Shown here piece after piece: positions 1 through 11,408 of a stretch of 64,000 bases of DNA. Origin of the DNA: Adineta ricciae (taxonomy: Eukaryota; Rotifera; Eurotatoria; Adinetida; Adinetidae); NCBI GenBank assembly GCA_905250025.1, contig CAJNOJ010000089.1:305924-369923 (forward strand), given 5' to 3'. The notes under the pieces are model-generated. The model did no database searches. It was not told where the DNA came from and was given only the letters and a program-made list of their open reading frames with translations. Numbering within the stretch: the stretch's first letter is position 1; the number at the start of each line of letters is the position of its first letter. The position numbers and the translations under genes are program-made.

Positions 1-302
1 TAAGCCAAAATAGTTGATAAATAATAAGTGCGGAGAAAAAAGTAAGTACTGGCATAATTTTCATTCAAAGTTCAAGCTTATTGTCGTCTTTAATCTTCGG
101 CAGAAAAAGTTCTAATCAACTGAGTGCTTTCAGCATACAAGTATCGTATATTCTTTTCTGAGCTTTGTTCTATATTAAGACCAAGGAGACTTCTTAGAAA
201 GAGATAGATTACCTCTAATTCTGCTTGTCGACTTCAATCTTTTAAAAGAAATAGGTTTTATTGAAGTACGCATTTCTTCGTCATTCTTGTACATCTTCAG
301 CC

Positions 303-538
303 ATGAATAATGCAACTGAAATCTCGGGCGTGGATAGTACACAACGTAGCATAACGATTCCAGTCTTAGTTATATTCGCATTTCCAGCATTCGTTTGTTT
401 CTTATTTATTCTTTATCATACAATCAAATCACCTAGACGATTGGTATTTGACACAATTAATAACCATATTATTTTTCTTATATTAATCTTCGATTTTTTA
501 TCACTATCAACTGAAATGCCAATCACATTATATTATCT
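303..538 (+). pseudogene. 5' fragment of rhodopsin-type 7TM receptor (copy 1)
   Basis: Encodes the first ~79 residues of a seven-transmembrane receptor: a short extracellular tail beginning MNNATEISG, TM1 (about residues 16-38) and most of TM2 (about 52-74). It is almost identical to the N-terminus of the receptor at 3702, and the 5' flank (1-302) is also shared with 3400-3701. The reading is cut off at the N at 539, and what follows does not encode a receptor. The ATG at 303 is chosen because the equivalent ATG heads the longer copy; the more upstream frame has no ATG. The truncation may be an assembly break, since the N falls at the same receptor position as the N at 3938. No complete gene is present here. 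Confidence 0.7.
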
Positions 539-539
539 N
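539..539. other. Assembly gap (single N), receptor to unrelated DNA
   Basis: The left side ends at the same point of the receptor as the contig break at 3938. The right side has no receptor similarity. Treat adjacency across it as unproven. Confidence 0.8.
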
Positions 540-1665
540 GAAGTGAAAGTTTGTCTTTCGAACTTCGCGATTCACCAGCAGCTACTTCGAATTTGGAGCC
601 AACTGCTCGACTTGATCGCACTCTTGTTGAATGACGTGCCAATGGGTAGAATCCATCATCGATATAAAAACTCATTGTAGAAGTCGAAGTAGTTGTTGAA
701 TAGAGAGAAGTAGTTGAAAACTATGGTGAAACAGTCAACATTTTCGACTGTTTATATATTCTCTCAATAACTCAATTTAAAATTTCAACAAATAAAAACA
801 AACAATTACTTTTTCAACTATGACATTAAATGTTACGAGAAGAAATGCATTCTACTATTGCCGCATGAAATTAAATCAATTCAAAGTAAACATACAGACC
901 GTGCAGTGGTTTGCTCTCTGACTGTTTAACAATGGAGTAACCGTATCGAAAAATAACGTTTTACAATGTTAGAAAAATATAATTGAAGGGCAAATGTCTT
1001 CCTATACCGCATTGACGTCAGAGTCAACGCAATTACCTCATAACTGACTCTTTCTTGGTGAAAACAAGACAAATGTCTCTGTTCTATGTATGTATGTGCT
1101 CTATTTATTAATTATGCGACCAATTTTTGAAAGCACCGACTGGAAACGAGCGTGAACTCTTGGAAAATATTACAACAGAAAACATCAAATTCCTACTAAA
1201 TGGTTCGAGTATCGGTGAGAACAGATCCAATTCTCCATCTGGTGTATTCAATTTCATTCGTGATTTCCTAATATCTTCATTTATATTTTCCGATATCAAC
1301 GTCATGGAAAACGAACAACATTTAGTAATTCATCATTCAAATGTTGATACACGATATTCTTTGATTTATGATCAATCCATATAAAATTCAATATTATAAA
1401 GACATGAAATCAGACTGATCCTGTAGTACCCAAAATGATGATTGTTGATCTTTCACCGACGAAAGTGTTCCAGTCTAGTGTGTTTTTATCAAAGTCATGG
1501 AAAAACACTTAACCATAATGAGTATAACTAAAGTCAGTATAACAAGGTAATAAATCATCTATAGCTTATATATTCTGACAGAAGAAAACCAAATAGAGAA
1601 GCGAATGTTAAGCTAAAAGAAAGTGATAGAACCCCGCGTTTGCTTTATGTCGTAAGGCAATACTT
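540..1665. other. No confident gene
   Basis: AT-rich DNA. An open stretch at about 1127-1384 (+) could be a terminal exon of something lost: it follows an AG and ends in a stop, and its product is hydrophilic and then hydrophobic. The opposite strand is open as well, and I recognise no family. Nothing else is evident. Confidence 0.4.
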
Positions 1666-2922
1666 CTAATACATTTGGCGATGAATGTCGTTGTTATTTT
1701 CAGACCGAGTTCCATTAGGTAAGACGGATCCGGTGAAGTCAACAATCTGTTGTAATTGTTCTAAAGAAATATTTGAATCGCGAAAATTTGAATGTCGAAA
1801 CGTGGAATTGTTCCAAATGCAGCTTTTAAAAGTAGCGCCTTGAAAATCACACCAGTGACACACAATAGAACTGAAATTCACTTGATAAAATTCAGCGTCA
1901 CGGAAAGTAACATTCCGCAATGTACTCAAACTCAAATCAATGTGAGACAGTTTGGCTTCGACGAATGACGCATATTTAAAATTTGCATTACTAAAAGAGC
2001 AGTCGTTGAGTTCCACTGAATTCAACGAACATTCGTCCAACGTTATTTCTTGTGCACTTACATTCAACCATTTCGATTCCTGAAAATTTGCTGTTTGAAA
2101 ATAAGTTCCATGAACTACTGTGTCTCTGAATTCCGTATATGTGAAATCGTCTCCTGACTTATGAGAATAAAAGTCCCTGAAAGAAGCGAAACTCATTTCC
2201 ATTCTATCGAACACTGCAGAGTTAAATGAACAATCGATACATTCGAGATGAGATAGATTGGCCAAGGTTAGATTAACCGAATGAAAATGTCCTCCACAGA
2301 AGCCGGTATGATTCAAATTCGCATTGACCAATGAACTTCCGCTGAAGTCTATCGAACACATTCTATCAATACTAAAACATGGGAATAAGCTGTTGAAACT
2401 AAAACTGAAGTCAATAGAATCCATGCGAGCGTTCTTAAAATTAGCGCAATCTAAGCGAACATGACGAAATGACGCATTGATCAGAGTAACACCAGCTAGA
2501 TTCACATCCATCCAGGAAATATAATTTTCTCTTGAAAAATCATCTTTGCGAGAATCTCGTGTTGTACCAAGTATGACATCGGTAAGATCGGCACGTTCAA
2601 GAAGCAAAACACTTTGATCGGTCGGTTTATTTTGGCTTTCCACAGTAATTAACTTGCTTTCATAAAGAGATCGAAGCAGGAAACTTTTTCTTTTCGGATC
2701 TAACTGAGTTAATGTTGTGAGTGTCATAAATCTTCCAACGACCTTCGCTGATGGAACCTTATTTAGAAGTAACCCATTTTCCAGGAGTAATAGAGCATTA
2801 TGAACATTACTTTGTAGTGTCACTGTTTGTTCTCTTCTCTTTCTGTGTTGTATTAGACACAGTTGGAGTCTGAAACATACGATGTAGTGCACATCTTCTA
2901 CATTGAAGAATAGCGATAACAC
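1666..2922 (-). CDS. Pentapeptide-repeat protein, bdelloid type (main exon)
   Basis: Up to 418 codons. Residues ~25-100 contain the segment that precedes pentapeptide repeats in many bdelloid proteins (TLTQLDPKRKSFLLRSLYE, then ADLTDV). Residues ~110-405 form a run of degenerate pentapeptide repeats (A/N-[L/F]-x-x-x units such as ANFKNARMDS, SNANFKYASF, FQGATFKS), predicted to fold as a right-handed quadrilateral beta-helix. Function in bdelloids is unknown; the fold is used for protein interaction. The first ~18 residues are probably intronic because a good acceptor (TTTCAG) lies at about 2861. An upstream exon may lie at 3276-3098, ending in a GAG/gtaatt donor, but the phases do not match simply, so the 5' end is unresolved. 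Bdelloid members often have an N-terminal membrane segment, which I do not see here. Confidence 0.75.
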   Translation of the reverse strand: MLSLFFNVEDVHYIVCFRLQLCLIQHRKRREQTVTLQSNVHNALLLLENGLLLNKVPSAKVVGRFMTLTTLTQLDPKRKSFLLRSLYESKLITVESQNKPTDQSVLLLERADLTDVILGTTRDSRKDDFSRENYISWMDVNLAGVTLINASFRHVRLDCANFKNARMDSIDFSFSFNSLFPCFSIDRMCSIDFSGSSLVNANLNHTGFCGGHFHSVNLTLANLSHLECIDCSFNSAVFDRMEMSFASFRDFYSHKSGDDFTYTEFRDTVVHGTYFQTANFQESKWLNVSAQEITLDECSLNSVELNDCSFSNANFKYASFVEAKLSHIDLSLSTLRNVTFRDAEFYQVNFSSIVCHWCDFQGATFKSCIWNNSTFRHSNFRDSNISLEQLQQIVDFTGSVLPNGTRSENNNDIHRQMY

Positions 2923-3098
2923 TACTCCTCCAATCTGTCTTTGTGATCACAATTCACAACTAATAAAAAAAGAAATGAAATGCTGTAGCAGACACAAAAA
3001 TATTATTCCATCGTATCATCTTTTCCGTTACAGAAACAAACATAAGAAACTTCTTCACGTCACAACATTACAAAAAATTACAACAATGTGTTGAATTA

Positions 3099-3276
3099 CC
3101 TCGATGACATCGAAATCATCTTCATTATCAATCACAACAGCAGAGAAAAATTTCGTTTTCCTATTTGTTGTTGTCGTGCATTTTTCTTTACTCCTTGTAA
3201 ACTCCTTTTTCAAAATGTAAAACATTTCCTTAAAACAAGGGAGTACGTCAGGGCGACATGATGTCGCCCTGCACAC
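3099..3276 (-). CDS. Possible 5' exon of the pentapeptide-repeat gene
   Basis: A short open stretch beginning with ATG at 3276 and rich in K/E then D/E, ending at a plausible donor (GAG/gtaatt). It lies just upstream of the pentapeptide exon on the same strand. A simple join to the acceptor near 2861 shifts the frame, so assignment is tentative. No family is recognised. Confidence 0.25.
3249..3271. repeat. Perfect 11-bp inverted repeat around one base
   Basis: CAGGGCGACAT and its reverse complement are separated by a single G, making a strong potential hairpin. It is GC-rich in an AT-rich setting, at the 5' end of the pentapeptide locus. It might be a protein-binding site or hairpin; function unknown. 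Confidence 0.6.
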
Positions 3277-3701
3277 TCATCGCCATTAGTCTTTCTGTCG
3301 AACGCTAGAAGTATTTATCTATAGCTTCTAACTAGGTTTTTCCAGGATTTGTTATAGTGAATTTTCCTACTCCTGCGGATGATACTTTAGCCATCATGTA
3401 AGCCAAAATAGTTCATAAATAATAAATGCGGAGAAAAAAGTAAGTACTTGCATAATTTTCATTCAAAGTTCAAGCTTATTGTCGCCTTCAGTCTTCGCAG
3501 AAAAAATTCTATTCAGCTGAGTGCACTCGCAGCGGACAAGCGTCGTATATTCTTTTGTGAGTTTTGCTCTATATTAAGACCAATGGGGCTTCTTGGAAAG
3601 AGATAGATTACCTCTAATTCTGCTTGTAGACTTCAGTCTTTTAAAAGAAATAGCTTTTATTGAGATACGCATTTCTTCGTTGTTCTTGTGCGTCTTCAAC
3701 C

Positions 3702-4856
3702 ATGGATAATGCAACTGAAATCTCGGGTGTGGATAGTACACAACGTAGCATAACGATCCCAGTCTTAGTTATATTCGCATTTCCAGCATTCGTTTGTTTC
3801 TTATTTATTCTTTATCATACAATCAAATCACCTAGACGATTGGTATTTGACACAATTAATAACCATATTATTTTTCTTATATTAATCTTCGATTTTTTAT
3901 CACTATCAACTGAAATGCCAATCACATTATATTATCTNGAAATCTCGGGTGTGGATAGTACACAACGTAGCATAACGATCCCAGTCTTAGTTATATTCGC
4001 ATTTCCAGCATTCGTTTGTTTCTTATTTATTCTTTATCATACAATCAAATCACCTAGACGATTGGTATTTGACACAATTAATAACCATATTATTTTTCTT
4101 ATATTAATCTTCGATTTTTTATCACTATCAACTGAAATGCCAATCACATTATATTATCTCGCACATGGAAATGTACATACAGTGAAAATCTGTCTTTTCT
4201 GGAATTTTTGGAATTATACTCTTCATGTGGTATCTTTAATTCTAACGGAGTATGCTTCAATTGAGCGTTACTTTTTAGTATTTCATCGACATGCAGTTCT
4301 AAAACATAAAGTTCTTTTTCATTACATTCCAATGTTATGTTTGACAATCTATATTTCACTATGGTATTTTTATTTAGTTTTCTTTTTACCATGTCCAAAA
4401 AACAGATTACTCGATATCACTGTATTTACATGTGGTATGCCATGTTTTTTTGGTTATGCATCGATAACTGCTTATGATGCAATTGCTAATTTGATGTTGC
4501 CCTCTTTGGTTATACTCATATTTAATGCATTAATGGTTGTACGTGTGATTACAAGCAGAACCGTAGCATTAGGACCTATTCCAGTACGAGAAACATTAAA
4601 AAAGAATCGTCGAATGATTTTACAATTGCTCGGCATCAGTTTGTTGAGTTTAATAATGTGGTTACCTTGGATAGTGATTCTAATTGGAAAAGATTTTTTT
4701 GATCCATCATTCGGTAATTGATTCATAACATATATTCTTTATTATGTACCATATATCACAGCATCTCTATCGCCATTTTTTGGATTGATTGGTTTACCAG
4801 AAATCAGGAAAAAATTCAAAATCACAGCGTTACAAACAGCAATTATACCAACCTGA
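3702..4856 (+). pseudogene. Rhodopsin-type 7TM receptor with in-frame TGA (copy 2)
   Basis: Starts MDNATEISG at 3702. The coding sequence is interrupted at N 3938 by a 221-bp exact repeat of codons for TM1-TM2; removing one copy gives one continuous frame. TM3 ends in ASIERYFLVFHRH, matching the E/DRY region of class A receptors. TM4, TM5 (LPSLVILIFNALMVVRVI) and TM6 (LLGISLLSLIMWLPWIVILI) follow. A TGA at 4719-4721 falls between TM6 and TM7. The same frame then continues for 44 codons with a clear TM7 (YILYYVPYITASLSPFFGLIGLPE) and a tail to the TGA at 4854-4856. The break is a single codon with no frameshift, so it is recent, allelic, a sequence error or a readthrough site. Ligand unknown; this receptor type is heavily expanded in bdelloids. 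Expected at the plasma membrane. Confidence 0.75.
3717..4159. repeat. 221-bp direct repeat separated by one N (assembly overlap)
   Basis: 3717-3937 and 3939-4159 appear identical with only the N between them. The same exact length occurs at three other Ns, so this is best read as an unmerged contig overlap rather than biology. Confidence 0.85.
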
Positions 4857-6498
4857 TTTTCCGGTAAATACTTAGCCGATATTTCAATACATGTAAAGGG
4901 ACCATCTTTGAATGTTGTCGAATATCTGCTTTTATCGTTTAAACGAAATTTGTGCGTAAAAAATCAAATAATAAATTAAATCATTCACGTCTCAACAATG
5001 ACTACTTAATCGTAGAAATTACGATCTCTCGACCAAAGTAGACAGTTGTAGGAAAATCACTGAATTTGAATGACAAATGATATTGTCCCCCTGGCCTAAA
5101 ATAATATCATACTGTATTTGCAATATATCATCGCTGTAAACTAACATTTTAATAAAGGTAATTATATATTCTGATAGCCCATGAAGTTCTCTACAACTTC
5201 AAATATTTACATTTTGAATTGCACTTTTTCTTTAAAAAGAATTTAGAGTACATTGAAGACAAGACACCCTCATCCAAATTCTTCTATTCCTATTGTCGTT
5301 CGATTCTTCAACNTGGCCTAAAATAATATCATACTGTATTTGCAATATATCATCGCTGTAAACTAACATTTTAATAAAGGTAATTATATATTCTGATAGC
5401 CCATGAAGTTCTCTACAACTTCAAATATTTACATTTTGAATTGCACTTTTTCTTTAAAAAGAATTTAGAGTACATTGAAGACAAGACACCCTCATCCAAA
5501 TTCTTCTATTCCTATTGTCGTTCGATTCTTCAACCGACTTTTGTATTTTTGCACTCAAGCTGCATATGAAATATCCATCCGAGCGATCCGGTTCTCTTGC
5601 ATCGGCTTTTGAGATGAAGAGTATACTATATAAACTGTTGATTTCTGTTAAAGGTCAGATTTTTCTGAAACTCAAAAACATGGCATGAGTCAACATTGGC
5701 ACTTACACACAACAATGGTTCATCGTTTGTTGTAAATTTCTAATTCGAGCTATTTGAACAGTGCATAAAGTCGCACCTTTCCTTATCTGTTGTATGGATT
5801 TGTTTTTCAATGGAAGCTAATGCATTGGTATCCAATACTGCGTATATATCCGCAACGGACGAGTTAATTCCTATGGATGAATTGTTTATCAATAACTTCT
5901 ACTCTACTTCCACGACGACTACCATTTGGACTTCTACCGTAGACACGAATGCCACAAACACCTCAGTGACAATCAGTATATTTCCGTGACTGAATTTAGG
6001 TCCTCGGGTTTGAAATTCTCAAAGTAGCTGCACAATTAGTTCAATCTCATCCGATAAAATCGATTTTCGTTTCTAACGCGTACATTCGACCGACAATACT
6101 TGTGATTTCGAAAAACAGCAGATGGTATCTGTTTGTATTGGTGTAAAATACTCGACTAAAGCTTATTAAGCCGAAAAAAATGATAATTCTTCATTAAATA
6201 ATGTTATTACCAATGTTATCCATCAGTCTTAAGAATGAGAGCGCCCTGTCGGACCGTTTACTCTGAATTTTCATCTGAACAAACCCCATCGGGACTCTAT
6301 CCTCAAAATTTCCAACTAAATCTAATTATCACTGAGTAATTTTTCGTGGATATCTAATGACGACTATAACTTCGTTGATTGGTAATCATACGCAGAAAGA
6401 CAACTATCCATGATGAATCATCTAGATGAGTAATAAAACGTGCGTATAAAAAGAGTGTACAGTTAAAAACATCTGTAAAGGAAAAAACCAATCACATA
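4857..6498. other. Non-coding, contains duplicated segment
   Basis: No gene supported. From about 5014 the sequence is a near copy of 7828 onward, and both copies lead into an ADP-ribosyltransferase relic. A conserved open stretch (about 5537-5760, matching 8107-8349) is interrupted by a stop in this copy and matches no family I know. Confidence 0.5.
5092..5534. repeat. 221-bp direct repeat separated by one N (assembly overlap)
   Basis: 5092-5312 and 5314-5534 are the same 221 bp on either side of the N at 5313, same pattern as at 3938. Confidence 0.85.
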
Positions 6499-7009
6499 TA
6501 CGTGTAAACTTGTTCTACTCTCGTGTTCAGATCGGTTAATTATGTTGACTAGCGAACCGACACATCATCGGATCATTTACGATCGCATACGATTGAAAAC
6601 TGTATGGTATATGGTTAAATTCAAATAAGAATCATTCAGAAGCTATTCTTACTGAACTTCAACGTGTTACAACTGCGTCCGACATTTTACGGATATAGAT
6701 GCTTGTATCGATTATCTTACAGCTTTCGAAGATGAAAAAAATATTTTTAATTATCTCCGATGATTTCGTTCAACAAACTGTCATGTCTGTTAGTGAAGCA
6801 TCACAAATCAATTCAGTATACATTATTAGTAACGATACAACACAAGACCTGAACTGGAAAGAACAATGTGGAAAAATCAAAGGAACTTCCGATACAGTTG
6901 AAAATATAGTTCATATACTTAAACATGATATTTATTTAGCAGAAGGAGATTTATCACCATTGACAACGATTTCTTCCACATCAATAACCGATCTGAATGA
7001 ATTAGACTA
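6499..7009 (+). pseudogene. N-terminal relic of ADP-ribosyltransferase/TPR gene (copy 1)
   Basis: Matches the first ~510 bp of the fuller copy at 9074: a segment like 'ENC.V.WLNSN..HSEDI', then 'DDFVQQ..MSVSEASQINSVYIISND', the region that precedes the catalytic domain in bdelloid ADP-ribosyltransferase/TPR proteins. It is frameshifted near 6610 (two bases fewer than the 9 kb copy) and again at the poly-A tract near 6735, with a stop after the codons for LNELD (7007-7009). Unrelated repeat DNA follows directly, so the catalytic and TPR parts are absent. Confidence 0.7.
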
Positions 7010-7082
7010 ATCGTTTATTCCCTCGACTGAAAGGAGGGTCATACGAAAAAAAAATAGTTTGTATGTTTGTCTGTTTGTGTCA

Positions 7083-7300
7083 GGGTCAGAGGTCAAAGGC
7101 CAAGAAAACATTTTCTTGAAAAAGGCTCAAAACTTCATAAAACATGGTTTTGGAAGGGTGTTGAGGTTAGATCTTGGTCGAGGGGAGGTGAGGGTCGGGG
7201 TCGAAGGTCAAAAAAACATTTTTTTCGAAAATGCTCACAACTTCATGAAACACCGTTTGGGAGGAATCCTGAGGCTTGAGGTTGGCTGGATGACGGGTGA
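7083..7300. repeat. Two diverged tandem copies of a ~109-bp GGTCA-rich unit
   Basis: 7083-7191 and 7192-7300 align in order: GGGTC..GAGGTCAAAGG, then AAAACATTTT, then CTCA.AACTTCAT.AAAC, then a G-rich tail. Open frames here are by-products of the repeat. It directly follows the truncated ADP-ribosyltransferase relic and may mark the breakpoint. Confidence 0.65.
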
Positions 7301-7826
7301 AGGGGCAGGGATGTGACAGAAATGAAGAAAACATTTCAACCGCGCCTGAGAGAAGGGCTACATAGAAGAGTTGATTACAAAAAAGTAAAAACCAGAGACC
7401 GACAGTATGCGGTATTAGATGGCTATACCGCACTCCCGTGCCATAGTCAGAAGAAGCCTTCTAACAATGATTTTCGAGGATATGTATCATAGTTTTTTCA
7501 TTCGCGTTTCAATCTTGACAGGAAGTCAATAAAACTAAACATTTCTCCCTCTTTTATTCTCATATTTTATATTTCTTGTTCTGTTATCAAAAACGAACGA
7601 AAATTAATTCGATCCTAATACATCAGATTACGATGTCAGTGAACTATCATCATTGTCGTATATTTACAACCAATTGATACCAGTAAATGCTGTAAGAGAA
7701 AGTTTATCATCACCAACCTTTTGCTTTTTCTCGTTAATGATATTGTTTAATGAAAAGCACAGATAAGTAACTCATCGACTCTTTTACTGAAACCAAGCTA
7801 AGGTACGTCTTGACTGTCGTCAAATC
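7301..7826. other. No gene seen
   Basis: AT-rich filler between the tandem unit and the N at 7827. No coding stretch, RNA or repeat that I can support. Confidence 0.5.
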
Positions 7827-7827
7827 N
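7827..7827. other. Assembly gap (single N)
   Basis: Joins unrelated sequence to the start of the second copy of the segment that begins at about 5014. Confidence 0.8.
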
Positions 7828-9572
7828 GAAATTACGATCTCTCGACCAAAGCAGACAGTTGTAGGAAAATCACTGAATTTGAATGACAAATGATTATTGT
7901 CCCCCTGGCCTAAAATAATATCATACTGTATTTGCAATATATCATCGCTGTAAACTAACATTTTAATAAAGGTAATTATATATTCTGATAGCCCATGAAG
8001 TTCTCTACAACTTCAAATATTTACATCTTGAACTGCACTTTTTGTTTAAAAAGAATTTAGAGTACATTGAAGACAAGACACTCTCACCCACATTCTTCTA
8101 TTCCTATTGTCCTTCGATTCTTCAATCGACTTTTGTATTTTTGCACTCAAGCTGCATATGAAATATCCATCCGAGCGATCCAGTTCTCTTGCATCGCCTT
8201 TTGAGATGAAGAGTATACTATATAAAGTGTTGATTTTTGTTAAAGGTCAGATTTTTCCGAAATTCAAAAACATGGCAGGAGTCAACATTGGCACTTACAC
8301 ACAACAATGGTTCATCGTTTGTTGTAAATTTCTAATTCGAGCTATTTGAACAGTGCATTAAGTCGCACCTTTCCTTATCTGTTGTGTAGATTTGTTTTTC
8401 AATGGAAGTTAATGCATTGGTATCCATGAATACTGCGTATATATCCGCAACGGACGAGTTAATTCCTATGGATGAATTGTTTATTAATAACTTCTAGTCT
8501 ACTTCCACAACGACTACGATTTGGACTTCTACCGTAGACACGAATGCCACAAACACCTCAGTGACAATCAGTATATTTCCGTGACTGAATTTAGGTCCTC
8601 GGGTTTGAAATTCTCAAAGTAGCTCCACAATTAGTTCAATCTCATCCGATACAATTGATTTTCGTTTCTAACGCGTACGTTCGGCCGACAATACTTGTGA
8701 TTTCGAAAACAGCAGATGGTATCTCTTGTATTGATGTAAAATAGTCGACTAAAGCTTATTCAGCCGAAAAAAATGCTAATTCTTCATTAAATAATGTTAT
8801 TACCAATGTTATCCATCAGTCTTAAGAATGAGAGCGCCCTGTCGGATCGTTTACTCCTAATTTTCATCTGAACAAACCCCATCAGGACTCCTATCCTCAA
8901 AATTTCCAACTAAATCTAATTATCACTGAGTAATTTTTCGTGGATATCTAATGACGACTATAACTTCGTTGATTGGTAATCATACACAGAAAGACAACTA
9001 TCCACGATGAATCATCTAGATGAGTAATAAAACGTGCGTATAAAAAGAGTGTACAGTTAACGTGTAAACTTGTTCTAGTCTCATGTTCAGATCGGTTAAT
9101 GATGTTGGCAAGCGAACCGACACATCATCGGATCATTTACGATCGCATACGATTGAAAACTGTATGGTAATATGGTTAAATTCAAATAAGAATCATTCAG
9201 AAGATATTCTTACTGAACTTCGGCGTGCTAACAACTGCGTCCGACATTTTACGGATATAGATGCTCGTATCGATTATCTTACAGCTTTCGAAGATGAAAA
9301 AAATATTTTTAATTATCTCTGATGATTTTGTTCAACAAATTGTCATGTCTGTTAGTGAAGCATCACAAATCAATTCAGTATATATTATTAGTAACGATAT
9401 AACACAAGAGCTGAACTGGAAAGAACAATGTGGAAAAATCAAAGGAACTTCCGATACTGTTGAGAATATATTTCATATACTTAAACATGATATTTATTTA
9501 GCAGAAAGAGATTTATCACCATTGACTACGATTTCTTCCACATCAATAACCGATCTGAATGAATTAGACTAA
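7828..9572. repeat. Second copy of the 5014-7009 segment
   Basis: After allowing for the 222-bp assembly duplication in the first copy, the two segments align throughout with a few percent substitutions and small indels. They are recent paralogues or haplotype copies. Confidence 0.8.
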
Positions 9573-10856
9573 TCATTTATGTATTCACAATATAAAATAT
9601 GATGAAGAATCGAGAAAAGATTTTATTCAGCTAAGTCGTATTCAAAATAACACAAATAAAGCGACAATGAAAACAATTGATAGAAATATAAAATTGATTC
9701 AGTTATTACATGGTATACGAAAGAACCATTTGTATATTTGGTACTTAACAAAGCTTTAAGAACACAAGATTTACATACACAAATTGAAAAGATGCATTCA
9801 CAAAATGCTCCGAGACAACCATTTACTGTGTATCGAGGACAGGGATTATTCAATAAGGTTTTTGAGTGGCTAATGCAACGAAAACATGGTCTTTTATCTG
9901 CTAATCATTTTTTATCTACAAATTTTGATAAAGATTTATCTCGAGCTTTTGCTCAAAGTTCCGCAGATGATCCAAATAAAACACGTGTATTCTTTCAAAT
10001 CAGAATTCGTCCGTCAATCTTTTCAATACCATTTACTTCCGTAGCCGAGATTGGTCATTTTGGTGATATCGAACAAGAAATTCTCTTTTCAATGCACACT
10101 GTTTTTCGAATCACGAAAATGACACAAATGTCACACCGAGTTTGGCAAATCGACCTGAAATTAACAAATGACAATGATCCGCAACTGACTCAATTAACTA
10201 ATTACCTTCAAAATGATCTTGAAGATGGGACTGGGTGGTACCGAATGGGTTCATTGATGTACAAGATGTGTCAGTATCATCGAGCCGCAGATATTTACGA
10301 AACATTACATTGCTTCATTTGACACTGAGCATTCCGAGAAGCAACTCACATCATTATTTCTGCCATGTACTAATTTGACTATAACACATCGCTCCATGTG
10401 AAATTATCGAACTGCATTCTCTTATTATAAAGATATGCTTCAACTTAATCAAGAACTTTACCCTTCCGATCATTCTCAATGTGCAGTAACATTCAACAAT
10501 GTGGCTCTTGTACATCACGCTTTCAGACATATGTTAGTCTATCGATCTTTGCTTCAGTTGATCAGTATGCTAATAAACGATGTAAATCATCACTTTTTAC
10601 AAATTTGTTTTTCACATTAAGAATATATGTTTACNGCATTCTCTTATTATGTAGATATGCTTCAACTTAATCAAGAACTTTACCCTTCCGATCATTCTCA
10701 ATGTGCAGTAACATTCAACAATGTGGCTCTTGTACATCACGCTTTCAGACATATGTTAGTCTATCGATCTTTGCTTCAGCTGATCAGTATGCTAATAAAC
10801 GATGTAAATCATCACTTTTTACAAATTTGTTTTTCACATTAAGAATATATGTTTAC
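9074..10856 (+). pseudogene. ADP-ribosyltransferase/TPR gene, decayed (copy 2)
   Basis: Longest of three copies. In order: an N-terminal segment (9083-9300); 'SDDFVQQIVMSVSEASQINS' in another frame (9300-9569); an in-frame stop after LNELD; then a catalytic ART domain from ~9690 to 10240. The ART part shows the three signatures of the R-S-E (arginine-type) class: VYRGQ, FLSTN, and EQEILF, which supplies E-x-E. A TGWYRMGSLMYK motif leads into TPR units (AAHIY-type), which are broken by a stop near 10408. Frames change at the seven-A tract near 9297 and near 9685. Intact relatives use NAD+ to modify arginines on proteins, with TPRs as a binding platform. With several frameshifts and stops, this copy should not make a full protein, although the catalytic stretch (9738-10322) is still open. 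Confidence 0.8.
10414..10856. repeat. 221-bp direct repeat separated by one N (assembly overlap)
   Basis: 10414-10634 and 10636-10856 correspond base for base in length, with a few substitutions (for example aaag/gtag early in the unit). The N is at 10635. The mismatches suggest two haplotypes meeting in the overlap. Confidence 0.85.
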
Positions 10857-11408
10857 CTTCTTATCCTGCATTTCGTCATAATCGACAATCAATTCAAATA
10901 TCGTTTTTACTTGACTTAATATCAACTCGTGATGTCATTAGACAATCGTTGGGTCGATAATATCCTTTCGTCCATTGGCCTTCTCGGTCCGTGTCTTAGT
11001 TTTTATGTTGACGTCTGACGGAGCTGATATTTGAATTTCTTATCGCACAATTATTTATCACCCATTCTGTACATAGTGACATGAAATAATAATTAACACA
11101 ATGCAAAGATACATTTAATCATTAATTGCTGGAATGATTCATCGTTGAATCTCAACGCTCCGGGCAATTATTAGTGGCTTGGTAGTAAAATCTCTGTGCT
11201 CAGGAATACATATATTATAAAGATGTGGATTCCACTATAAGAACTTCGAAGACTTGTTTGAAAAGTGTTGCTCAACTTTTTACATTCTTAAGTTCTCGAA
11301 CAATTCGCCTATTCTTACTGACATCTATTGTTTTCTCTTTTCTTATAATATTCAATGATTCATGAAATAAAAATTTCATCGGAAGACAAATAAGTATTTT
11401 TGTTAAAC
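10857..11408. other. No gene seen
   Basis: AT-rich intergenic DNA between the ADP-ribosyltransferase relic and the F-box gene. It presumably holds the F-box promoter, but no motif stands out. Confidence 0.5.

Larger units (their letters stand above)
1..3937. repeat. Direct repeat pair: 1-538 and 3400-3937
   Basis: The ~540 bp holding the promoter-proximal region and start of the 7TM receptor occur twice, with scattered substitutions and short indels. Both copies end at an N at the same base of the receptor. The element therefore represents two paralogues or alleles flanking the pentapeptide gene. Confidence 0.8.

Noticed and set aside
7059-7433. Overlapping open frames on both strands at 7.1-7.4 kb
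   Set aside because: All lie in the diverged tandem repeat and show no codon-level conservation between units.
8107-8349. 80-codon frame conserved between two copies (5537-5760 and 8107-8349)
   Set aside because: The copies are a recent duplication so conservation is not informative, and the first has a stop; no family recognised.
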